A stretch of DNA of 64,000 nt from Chenggangzhangella methanolivorans. Lineage in GTDB: Bacteria; Pseudomonadota; Alphaproteobacteria; Rhizobiales; Methylopilaceae. Of this stretch, positions 57,179 through 64,000 are shown piece by piece. The position numbers and the translations under genes are program-made. The notes beneath the pieces are model-generated. The model saw nothing but the letters and a program-made list of their open reading frames with translations, was not told where the DNA came from and searched no databases. The first letter of the stretch is position 1, and every line of letters starts with the position of its first letter. Where the stretch lies: positions 2,753,501 through 2,817,500 of the forward strand of contig NZ_CP081869.1 in assembly GCF_019797865.1 (NCBI RefSeq), read 5' to 3'.

Positions 57179-58310
57179 CTAATCATCCAAAACTTCAAAG
57201 TCGAAGGGGCTTCCTAGTTCACTCATGTTGCCCCCATTAATATCCATGTATCCTGCCACGGATACTCGCAGTCCCTCGCTATGTGCTCTTAAGGCATCAT
57301 AATATTCCGCTATGGGCAGTCTAACGCGTGTTCGTACCCTTCTGCTTCCCCGGAATAACCACTCAATATAGATTTCTCCAAATCCATCTCGCTCTAGCAG
57401 GGTAGGAGGCCGGTCAGATGTCTCAAGGCGAGAGACTGTCCCAGTTAGGCGCAGCAGCGGAGGCGGCTCATTCGCTCTGAGATATGCGGCGGCCTCCTGC
57501 ATCATGTGCGCGGCTGCCGTGTCGATGCCAATTGACAAAGTCCTCGCAATATCAGGCGGCGTCTTCCATTCTGGCGAGAAGTCGATGTCAATCTCTAAGC
57601 GCTTCACTCCGCCTGTTGCCAATAAAATTGAGAAGTTCTCTAGCATATTAGAGTTAAAACCATCTTTGTAATGTTCAACAAGCAGGCGGGGCTCTCTCAC
57701 ATCCCAAGCCTTAGCTATGTGACCCATACCACGAGCCACGCGTTCAAAAACTCTTCTAGAGAATGGTCGCGCTGGATCGACTTCGTTATCAAAATATCCA
57801 CTGTTCGGACCAACGCTCGACTGAATGCTGAAGCCAAAGCTCCCAACAAACGTATGGCCGAACCTACAGTCAGCTGCATAAGCGGCTCCCAAGGGGGAGG
57901 GTCCGCGAACATAGGCGAGTGACGTTTCTTCCGCCGTTCCCGCGGCTTCCAAAAATTGGCGCATCCGACGCAGAAAGCTCTCCGCTACCTTCAGCCTGAT
58001 GCTGTCCATAAAGACTGCCTCGTCAGGAAGGCGCGCTCTGAATAAGTCTCGACTATATGAAGCAATCCTCTCCGCAATTTGGCTTTCTGTTCCGTCTTCC
58101 AGTCCCGACAGCGTTTTAAGAGCAAGGTCTATTTTGAGAGCCTCATCGGACCGGCCGTGGAAGCGGGTAAAACAATCTCAAATACTCCTCTCCGTGCTTT
58201 TGTACGAAAAGCTCTAGGCCGGGGACGGCGAGCTGCACGCGCCTCCAGCCGCTTCTAGTCAAATAAGACTTTAAGCGGTTGAGTGTCGGCTTGATTGATG
58301 TCCGTTCCAT
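57179..58310 (-). CDS. Unrecognised partner of the DUF4365 gene, one frameshift
   Basis: The ATG at 58310 overlaps the stop of the DUF4365 gene (TAATG). The sequence MERTSIKPTLNRLKSYLTRS, then WRRVQLAVPGLELFVQKHGE and EYLRLFYPLPR, breaks at one extra base near 58152. It continues RSDEALKIDLALKTLSGLED and, through AERIASYSRDLFRARLPDEA, into the large frame containing MDSIRLKVAESFLRRMRQFL. The total is about 377 residues. The rest is mixed alpha/beta with KRLEIDIDFSPEWKTPPDIA and YIEWLFRGSRRVRTRVRLPI, and ends GSPFDFEVLDD. No signal or membrane segment is present. I do not recognise a family. Coupling to a predicted nuclease makes it a likely sensor, regulator or co-effector of a two-gene system (inference). 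Confidence 0.6.
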
Positions 58311-58823
58311 TACACGACTCCGCAACGGGTTCGCGCAGCGGTAAGCAGAGCTTTCAAACTTCCGACGTCAAACAGATTTGTACGAGGTATTTCAATGGTT
58401 ACATTCGACGTGTTGGTAGTCGCCGAGCCGCAGGGTACATGATACCAATAACAACAGTTTCGCATAAGTAGATGAGAAGTGGATACATTCAGCCAATGCT
58501 CCTCCGGTTTCGGCAGGCACATAAGAATCAGGTAAATAGGGTTTGCTTCCGTATCGCGGGCTCCGAGATCGTTAAAGTTCTTTGAAGATAACTTGTATCT
58601 AATGTGACTTGCTGTGACCTTCCATGTCACTGAGGCCTTCAGCTGAAAATCGATGGGGAAACCTGAAGGTATGGCCTTTCCGTGAGGCGCGATTAAGGGG
58701 CTGAAACGTTCCATCAACGCCGTAGTCATGAATGCTATGGGCGACATCCACACCGGCTCGGCCGGCAATGGCATGTACACATGCGAGCGACAAGCGTTCT
58801 TGGATGTGTTGTAGGGTCAGCAA
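58310..58823 (-). CDS. DUF4365-type predicted nuclease, one frameshift
   Basis: A TTG start at 58823 gives LTLQHIQERLSLACVHAIAG, then RAGVDVAHSIHDYGVDGTF. After a one-base shift near 58697 it continues IAPHGKAIPSGFPIDFQLKA, then SVTWKVTASHIRYKLSSKNF, NPIYLILMCLPKPEEHWLNV and NVTIEIPRTNLFDVGSLKAL. This order is the DUF4365 pattern. The Asp of YGVD followed by QLK matches a PD-(D/E)XK-type nuclease core of the GxD...QxK variety. Corrected length is about 171 residues. DUF4365 proteins are frequent in mobile and defence regions. Activity is inferred. It ends in TAATG overlap with its partner and lies next to attR. Confidence 0.7.
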
Positions 58824-59066
58824 GACAGGCCCCGGCGAGATGCAACCTTGAGATCGCTGCAAAGTGGCAGGAAAACTTTAACGACCCTAGGGGGTACGGG
58901 GGGAAACTCGCAGCCGCTCCACGTAGTGAGGGGGCTCAAACGTGTGACCCCAAAATTTCGGCGCTTGCGTTGCTACACGGAGCCGCTACACCTAGCTAAT
59001 CGCGATCGGCCGGTTAGCTGTTCGATCACAATGGCTTAAGGCAGTCCCAAGGTGCGTCCTGTGCGT

Positions 59067-59085
59067 ATCCTTTCGGGCCCGCCAA
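59067..59085. other. attR of the tRNA-Arg island
   Basis: ATCCTTTCGGGCCCGCCAA matches the tRNA-Arg 3' end at 44978-44996 in 18 of 19 positions. The rest of the tRNA is absent, so this is the duplicated partial copy left by integration. Confidence 0.85.
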
Positions 59086-59129
59086 TTCTTCAGCAATCGC
59101 TTAGCCTCGATTTGTGACGCGTGCGCCGG

Positions 59130-59478
59130 TCAGTCCGGCGCGTCGGCGGAAAACCGCGCCGCGAGGACCTCGACCAGCGCCGGGATCCGGGTGGGGCTCA
59201 AGCGCCGTCCCCAGCCGTCCGGTCGCGAGATCGTCCTCGATGTCGCAACTCGACGTCAGGACCGGGCCCGCGCCGGCGGTCGCCCAGCCGCGCAGCGTCC
59301 CGCCGTCGTTCGCCATGCGGTCGCCCGAGACCCGCACCGAAAAGGTCCGCGCGCCCTCGCGGAACCCCAGCGCGAGCGACGTCGTCGAGGGCGCGACGCC
59401 CTCGGGGCGGGCGGCCGTGGACAAGCCTCCGTGATCGGCGCCGGCCACGAACAGGCGCAACGGCTCGAAACGGTCCAT
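59130..59478 (-). pseudogene. Collapsed LysR-type regulator
   Basis: The start MDRFEPLRLFVAGADHGGLS, then TAARPEGVAPSTTSLAL, is a degenerate LysR helix-turn-helix. It passes directly into what is normally the far C-terminus of the family: SGDRMANDGGTLRGWATAGA, then SCDIEDDLATGRL. About 170 central residues are missing. A further one-base shift near 59205 would give the usual end PALVEVLAARFSADAPD-stop at 59130. It is divergent from the monooxygenase-fold gene, which the intact ancestor may have regulated. Confidence 0.65.
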
Positions 59479-59608
59479 CTTTCGAGAATGCCGAAAGGTC
59501 TCTTCGCAATCAGCCGACTTATCCGTGAAACCCGAAGGCCTAGGTCGTCGGTCGCGGGACCGGCCGCGGCCATTTTTCCGAGCCGCGGTAACGACATGGA
59601 GAGCGGAC

Positions 59609-60349
59609 ATGCGGACAAGACGGGCATTTCTTGCTGGCGCGGCGCTGGCGGCGACGATCGTAATCCAGTTCGGCGCCCCGGCGCGCGCGGACGCGCCGAC
59701 GACGACGACCGGCGAAATGCAGATCTTCGCCGCGATCCCGGTGAAGCCGCAGGAGATGGACGGGTTCCTGGCGGTGATGAAGGAGAACGTCCGCGGCTCC
59801 CGCAAGGAGCCCGGCAACGTCTCGTTCGACGCCTTCCAGTCGGAAGCCGGCGGCGACGCCATCTATCTGTTCGAGCGCTGGAAGGACCGCGCCGCGTTCG
59901 AGACCCATATGACGCTGCCGCATCTGAAAGCGGTCGTGGCCAAGGCCGGGACCGCGGCGGCGGGCGCGCCGACCGAGCGTTTCCTCACCGAGACCGCGCC
60001 GCTCCGGGGCGCCGCGCCCAAGCCCGTCGCGAACCCCGGCTCGAGCCGCAACGTCGCGGTCGTGCCGCATGTGAAGCCGCAAGAGCGCGAGACCTTTCTG
60101 AAGGCCTTCGCAGAGGTCATGCCCCAGGCGCGCGCCGCGCCCGGCAACCTGGCCTTCGATCTGCACGAAGACATGCGCGCCAGGAACGTCTTCGTCCTGT
60201 TCGAGCGTTGGACGGACGTCGCCTCGCACGAGGCCCATCTCGGGCAGGACTATTCCAAGAAGCTCGACGGGATCGTGCCCGCGACGCTGTCCCGGCCGGC
60301 GATGGAAGGCCGCGTCCTGCTCAAGGAAATCTCGGTCGCGGACAGCTGA
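59609..60349 (+). CDS. Tat-exported protein with two antibiotic-biosynthesis-monooxygenase-like domains
   Basis: MRTRRAFLAGAALAATIVIQ has a twin-arginine RRxFL motif and hydrophobic core, cleaved near ARADA. The 246-residue protein has two ferredoxin-like ABM repeats: MQIFAAIPVKPQEMDGFLAV to IYLFERWKDRAAFETHM (about residues 37-105), and VAVVPHVKPQERETFLKAFA to VFVLFERWTDVASHEAHL (about residues 148-216). ABM domains are cofactor-independent monooxygenases or quinone-handling proteins. A periplasmic double-domain version is unusual. It is first in a rightward cluster with an aldo/keto reductase 28 bp downstream. Confidence 0.8.
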   Translation: MRTRRAFLAGAALAATIVIQFGAPARADAPTTTTGEMQIFAAIPVKPQEMDGFLAVMKENVRGSRKEPGNVSFDAFQSEAGGDAIYLFERWKDRAAFETHMTLPHLKAVVAKAGTAAAGAPTERFLTETAPLRGAAPKPVANPGSSRNVAVVPHVKPQERETFLKAFAEVMPQARAAPGNLAFDLHEDMRARNVFVLFERWTDVASHEAHLGQDYSKKLDGIVPATLSRPAMEGRVLLKEISVADS

Positions 60350-60377
60350 AGCCCCGGCGCGAATGGAGACGAGGACC

Positions 60378-61346
60378 ATGGACAAGAAACGGCTCGGGCG
60401 CACCGGCCTCGAGATCTCGCCGATCGTGTTCGGCGGCAACGTCTTCGGCTGGACCATCGACGAGGCGACGAGCGTCGACGTGCTCGACGCCTTCGTCGAT
60501 CACGGCTTCGACGCGATCGACACGGCGGACGTCTATTCGGCCTGGGCGCCGGGCAATTCGGGCGGCGAATCCGAGGCGATCATCGGGCGCTGGCTGAAGA
60601 GCCGCCCCGGCATGCGGGAGAAGGTGAAGATCTTCACCAAGGTCGGCTCCGAGATGGGCTCGCCCGAGCGCAAGGGCCTCTCGGAGCGCTGGATCCTGTC
60701 GGCGGTCGAGGAGTCGCTGCGCCGCCTCGGGGTCGAGCGCATCGACCTCTACTTCTCGCACTGGCCCGACGACGGGACGGCGTTCGACGAGACGCTCGGC
60801 GCCTATGACAAGCTGCTGAAGGCCGGGAAGATCGGCGCGATCGGCGCGTCGAACCTCGACGCGGATCGGCTCTCGAAGTCGCTCTCGGTCGCCTCCGTGA
60901 CGGGCCTGCCTCGCTATGACGTGCTGCAGCCAGAGTACAATCTCTACGATCGCGGCGCGTTCGTGGGGCCGTTGCGCGACCTTTGCGTCGCCGAGGAGAT
61001 CGGCGTCGTCACCTATTACAGCCTCGCCTCGGGCTTCCTGACCGGCAAGTACCGCTCGAAGGCGGATCTCTCGCAGAGCAAGCGCGGCGGCGGGGTCGGC
61101 AAATATCTCGACGACCGAGGGCTCGCGATCCTGACCGCGCTCGACGACGTCGCGGAGAAGACCGGCGCGAAACCCGCCGAGGTCGCGCTCGCCTGGCTGA
61201 TCACGAGCCGCGGCGTCACCGCCCCGATCGCGAGCGCGACCAGCCGCGCCCCGGTCGAAAGCTTCGCGCGGGCCGCAACGCTGACGCTGTCTCCCTCCGA
61301 CGTCGCCCGGCTCGACGCGGCGGGCTCCGCAAAGGCGGCCGCGTGA
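60378..61346 (+). CDS. Aldo/keto reductase
   Basis: This NADPH-dependent carbonyl reductase has an (alpha/beta)8 barrel. The start MDKKRLGRTGLEISPIVFGG at 60378 gives 322 residues; the Met at 60363 adds five. The catalytic tetrad is visible in DTADVYSAWAPG (Asp, Tyr), IFTKVGSEMG (Lys) and YFSHWPDDG (His). GAIGASNLDADRL is a family segment. The substrate is unknown. The next gene starts at a GTG overlapping its stop. Confidence 0.92.
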   Translation: MDKKRLGRTGLEISPIVFGGNVFGWTIDEATSVDVLDAFVDHGFDAIDTADVYSAWAPGNSGGESEAIIGRWLKSRPGMREKVKIFTKVGSEMGSPERKGLSERWILSAVEESLRRLGVERIDLYFSHWPDDGTAFDETLGAYDKLLKAGKIGAIGASNLDADRLSKSLSVASVTGLPRYDVLQPEYNLYDRGAFVGPLRDLCVAEEIGVVTYYSLASGFLTGKYRSKADLSQSKRGGGVGKYLDDRGLAILTALDDVAEKTGAKPAEVALAWLITSRGVTAPIASATSRAPVESFARAATLTLSPSDVARLDAAGSAKAAA

Positions 61347-62397
61347 GGCGCGCGGGTCCCGACCTTTCCCGCCGCGCCGCGCTCGCCGCGGGGCTCGCGC
61401 TGCCGTTCGCGTTTCAGGGCGCGGCGAGAAGCGCCGGCGGAGGGCGCTGGGAGCTCCGCGCGCCCGCGCCCTGGCGCGTGCAGGAGGTCTACGCCGCCGC
61501 GCGCGGACCGGAGGCGATGATCGCGGGCGGCATGCAGGTCGGCGTGGACGGCAAGTCGCGCGCGATCGCCAAGGTCGGGCTCTACGATCCGACCACGGAC
61601 CGCTGGCGCGAGGGGCCGCCTCTGCCCGAGCCGCGCCATCATCCGCTGCTCGTCGCGCATGAAGGCCAGGTCTTCGCCATCGGCGGCGCGACCCACGAAA
61701 GCGAGACCCATGAAGGCGACGGCGCCTGGGGGCACTGGCGCCAGCGGCGCGACGTCTTCGTCGAGCAGGACGGCGCCTGGACGCCCGGCCCAAGCCTGCC
61801 GATCGCGCAGTCCGAAGGGGTCGCGGTCGTCCATGAGGGGCGCATTCATGTGATTTCGGGCCGGACGTCCCGTTCCGCCGACGCCCGGCTGTGGCCGGAG
61901 CAGCGCGACGTCGACCTCCACCAGGTTCTCGACGTCGCGAGCGGGCGCTGGTCGGACGCCGCGCCGATCCCCGGCGCGCGCAACAGCGCGACCGGCGCCG
62001 TGATCGACGGACGGATCTATGTCGCGGGCGGACGCACGATGGCGGGCGGCAACATGGCCCGGCTCGACGTTTACGATCCCACCGCCGACCGCTGGGAGCC
62101 GCGCGCGCCGATGCCGGAGCCGGCCGGCGGACTGGCGGGGGCCGTCCTCGACGGCCTGCTCTACGTCTTCGGCGGCGAGCGTCTTCACGAGGCCGGCCCC
62201 GGCGGCGTCATCGGCTTGGCCTGGCGTTACGACCCGAAGCGCGACGCATGGGAGCGCATGGCCGACATGGCCACGCCCCGGCACGGCCTCGCCGCGGTCG
62301 CGCTCGGGGCCGGATCCTGGCGATCGGCGGCGGAGCGGAGCCCGCGACGGCGCGAACGACCGCCGTGACGGAAGCCTTCACGCCGCCGTCCGCCTGA
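61343..62397 (+). CDS. Secreted kelch-repeat protein, frameshift near the 3' end
   Basis: The GTG start at 61343 overlaps the preceding stop. The N-terminus RRAGPDLSRRAALAAGLALP carries an RR motif and hydrophobic stretch, a possible Tat or Sec signal. Several kelch blades follow, for example GLYDPTTDRWREGPPLPEPR, VIDGRIYVAGGRTMAGG and LDVYDPTADRWEPRAPMPEP. One base is missing near 62308, after which the last blade continues RILAIGGGAEPATARTTAVT to TPPSA-stop. The corrected length is about 351 residues. It is a predicted periplasmic beta-propeller. Ligand or enzyme activity is unknown. Confidence 0.8.
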
Positions 62398-62526
62398 AAC
62401 TGTCCGCTCACGCCGCCGTCACCCGATTTCGCAACTGCGTGAACGCCCTGGCCGCCGCCTTCCCGATCAGGCGAGCCGCGCCACGTTGCAGCGCAGCAAA
62501 GATTTTCGACCGAGGAGCTTTTTCCC

Positions 62527-63087
62527 ATGGCCAGCATCACCGACGCCGCCGCGATCCCCGGGCGCAGCTCGGATCCCGCCCGCTATGACGGCGTCTCGCA
62601 GGCGCTGCACTGGCTGGTCGCGCTCGCGATGCTCGCCGTGCTGCCGCTCGCCTGGCTCGCCGAAGCCGCGCCCAAGGAGGACGCGGGCTACTGGATGTTC
62701 TTCCACAAGTCGGTCGGCGTGTTGCTGCTCGTCCTGATGGTCACGCGCTCGGTCTGGCGCGCGCGTCGTCCGGCGCCTGCGCCGCAGCCGGGCCCGTTCG
62801 CGGGACTCGCCAGGGCGACCCACTGGGCGCTCTACGCCGCGCTGCTCGCCATGCCGATCAGCGGCTACCTGATGTCGGGCTCGGGCAAGCCGGTGCCGTT
62901 CTTCTTCGTCAACCTGCCGGGCCTGCCCGAGAGCGAGGCGCTGAAGGACGCGATGAACTTCGTCCATGTGAACGTGCAATGGGCGGTCTACGCGCTGATC
63001 CTCGCCCATGTCGCCGGCGCGGCCTACCACGTCGCGGTGCGCCGCGACGGGCTGCTCGACCGCATGCTGCCGCGCCAGAACGCCTGA
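62527..63087 (+). CDS. Cytochrome b561 family protein
   Basis: The 186-residue di-haem membrane protein has four helices. Haem-ligand histidines are expected in YDGVSQALHWLVALAM (helix 1), MFFHKSVGVLLLVLMV (helix 2), ATHWALYAALLAMPISGYLM (helix 3) and ALILAHVAGAAYHVAVR (helix 4). It passes electrons between the quinone pool and periplasmic acceptors. It follows the kelch gene and may supply redox equivalents to the exported enzymes of the cluster (inference). Confidence 0.93.
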   Translation: MASITDAAAIPGRSSDPARYDGVSQALHWLVALAMLAVLPLAWLAEAAPKEDAGYWMFFHKSVGVLLLVLMVTRSVWRARRPAPAPQPGPFAGLARATHWALYAALLAMPISGYLMSGSGKPVPFFFVNLPGLPESEALKDAMNFVHVNVQWAVYALILAHVAGAAYHVAVRRDGLLDRMLPRQNA

Positions 63088-63108
63088 CCCCGGAACCGGA
63101 GCGCCTCC

Positions 63109-63174
63109 ATGACCGATCTCGACCGCCGCGCCATCAACGTCAACGCCGGCCGCTCCGGCCAGATGCTCGGATGA
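63109..63174 (+). CDS. Possible 21-residue leader peptide
   Basis: MTDLDRRAINVNAGRSGQML followed by Gly and a TGA that overlaps an ATG at 63171 (ATGA). The coupled geometry suggests translation, but so short a frame may be chance or a remnant. Confidence 0.25.
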   Translation: MTDLDRRAINVNAGRSGQMLG

Positions 63175-63182
63175 GGGACCGC

Positions 63183-64000
63183 ATGGCGCACACCCGCCGG
63201 GGCTTTCTGGCGACCGCCGCGGCCGGCGGAGCGCTGGCGCTCGGCGCGCGGCGGACCAACGCGCAAGCGGGCGGCGAAGTGGTTCTGGCGGGCGCCCATG
63301 TGGTCACGATGGACCCGGGGCTCGGCGATCTCGCGACAGGCGACGTCCACATCCGCGACGGCGCGATCGCGGCCGTCGCGGCGTCGATCGCGGCGCCCGG
63401 CGTTCCGCGGCGCGACATGCGCGGCCGGGTCGTCATGCCGGGCTTCGTCGACACCCACTGGCACATGTGGAACACGATCGCCCGCGGGCTGCCGTCGAGC
63501 CGGCTCGGGCCCTTCGCCAAGACCATGGGGGCGCTCGCCAAGGTCTGGACGCCGCAAGCGAGCGCGCTTTCGGTGCGGCTCGCGCTCGCCGAGGCCGTCA
63601 ACAGCGGCATCACCACGGCGCAGAACTGGGCGCACAACACGGCGACGCCCGATTTCGCCGAAGCCGAGCTCGCCGCCCAGCGGGCGTCGGGCGTGCGCGG
63701 CCGCTTCGCCTATGGCTATCCGCAGGCGCTTTCGCCCGACACGACGATCGACGTCGCGGCGTTGAAGCGCTTCGCCGAACGGCATGGCGGCGCCGGCGGA
63801 CTCGTCTTACTCGGCATGTGCGCGCGCGGGCCCGACCGCTCGGCCGACGATGTCTGGCGCGGCGAATGGCGCGCGGCCCGCGAGCTGAAGCTGCCGATCA
63901 CCGCCCATGTGGCGTCGAACCGCGCGTCGGCCGCCGAGGGCGCGATCGCGGTCATGCATCGCGACGGCCTGCTCGGGCCGGACGTCCAGATCGTCCATGC
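63183..64000 (+). CDS. Tat-exported amidohydrolase family protein, 3' end outside window
   Basis: MAHTRRGFLATAAAGGALAL carries a twin-arginine signal (an alternative Met at 63171). The mature part begins the composite beta domain EVVLAGAHVVTMDPGLG. The metal-binding HxH motif, FVDTHWHMWNTIARG, sits at about residue 88. A further metal His is expected in ITAHVASN. It resembles chlorohydrolase/cytosine deaminase-like enzymes. An exported form is less common than cytosolic ones. It stays open to the end of the window. Confidence 0.85.
   Translation, partial: MAHTRRGFLATAAAGGALALGARRTNAQAGGEVVLAGAHVVTMDPGLGDLATGDVHIRDGAIAAVAASIAAPGVPRRDMRGRVVMPGFVDTHWHMWNTIARGLPSSRLGPFAKTMGALAKVWTPQASALSVRLALAEAVNSGITTAQNWAHNTATPDFAEAELAAQRASGVRGRFAYGYPQALSPDTTIDVAALKRFAERHGGAGGLVLLGMCARGPDRSADDVWRGEWRAARELKLPITAHVASNRASAAEGAIAVMHRDGLLGPDVQIVH

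Larger units (their letters stand above)
44978..59085. mobile_element. 14.1-kb integrated island in tRNA-Arg(ACG), phage-satellite-like
   Basis: The boundaries are the 18/19-nt direct repeat of the tRNA 3' end. It contains a tRNA-adjacent tyrosine integrase, a large phage-type protein, two serine recombinases, small unknown genes, a gene-poor region with about 50-bp repeats, and a DUF4365 gene pair near attR. None of the dispersed hairpin repeats of the host chromosome was seen inside. Parts (53.7-54.1 kb and 57.2-59.0 kb) are visibly less GC-rich than the host. No structural, packaging, conjugation or replication gene is recognised. Except for the integrase, genes run leftward. Confidence 0.88.

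Noticed and set aside
59036-59085. Second tRNA gene at attR
   Set aside because: Only the last ~19 nt of tRNA-Arg are present and no cloverleaf can form.

Overview
This window is a piece of alphaproteobacterial chromosome, most likely from a methylotroph-type member of the Hyphomicrobiales (Rhizobiales). It is very GC-rich, and its housekeeping gene content and order are typical of that group: pheST, rplT-rpmI, sdhCDAB, mnmG-rsmG-parAB, rpmH-rnpA-yidC-engB. It also carries two ethylmalonyl-CoA pathway genes, crotonyl-CoA carboxylase/reductase and mesaconyl-CoA hydratase. The parAB genes and two perfect parS sites suggest that the replication origin is not far away. The genus assignment is inference.

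Layout. 1-6.6 kb: an SRAP abasic-site protein cut by the window edge, a 161-bp tandem array, then pheT and pheS with a foreign HEPN-type gene pair between them, and rplT-rpmI. 6.8-12.3 kb: a TSUP transporter, a secreted vWA protein, and the overlapping pyrimidine salvage operon cdd-deoA-deoB-upp. 12.4-16.1 kb: a damaged RhuM gene, dapD, dapE and a MAPEG protein. 16.2-20.7 kb: small proteins and the succinate dehydrogenase operon, which contains an extra small secreted protein. 21-28.4 kb: a TetR regulator whose 3' end is duplicated, an AT-rich membrane protein, mesaconyl-CoA hydratase, several secreted or hypothetical proteins, and asd. 28.4-34.6 kb: parS, mnmG, rsmG (with parS inside), parA, parB and holA. 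34.9-44.8 kb: panD coupled to ccrA, a LytTR regulator, MipA, engB, yidC, rnpA, rpmH and a histidine kinase. 44.9-59.1 kb: tRNA-Arg(ACG) followed by a 14.1-kb integrated island. 59.1-64 kb: a collapsed LysR gene, a Tat-exported monooxygenase-fold protein, an aldo/keto reductase, a kelch protein, cytochrome b561 and an amidohydrolase that runs off the window.

The island is the most unusual part. It lies between the 3' end of tRNA-Arg and an 18/19-nt copy of that end at 59067-59085. It carries a tyrosine integrase beside the tRNA, a very large phage-type polyvalent/ejection-like protein (interrupted), two serine recombinases (both damaged), a lipoprotein, and a 1.9-kb gene-poor stretch with five copies of an unfamiliar ~50-bp repeat. 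At its far end is a translationally coupled pair: a DUF4365 protein with a PD-(D/E)XK-like signature, and a partner that I do not recognise. No capsid, tail, portal or terminase gene is visible. A phage-satellite-like or defence-carrying island is the best reading.

A caution that applies throughout: single-base indels interrupt essential genes (pheT twice, parA twice, rplT, rpmI, engB), and in pheT and parA they compensate exactly. This points to uncorrected sequencing errors rather than gene loss. Many of the frameshifts in accessory genes may therefore also be artefacts. Composite hairpin repeats of the CCCGGG-CTTGA-CCCGGG type occur in about ten host intergenic regions, but I saw none inside the island.
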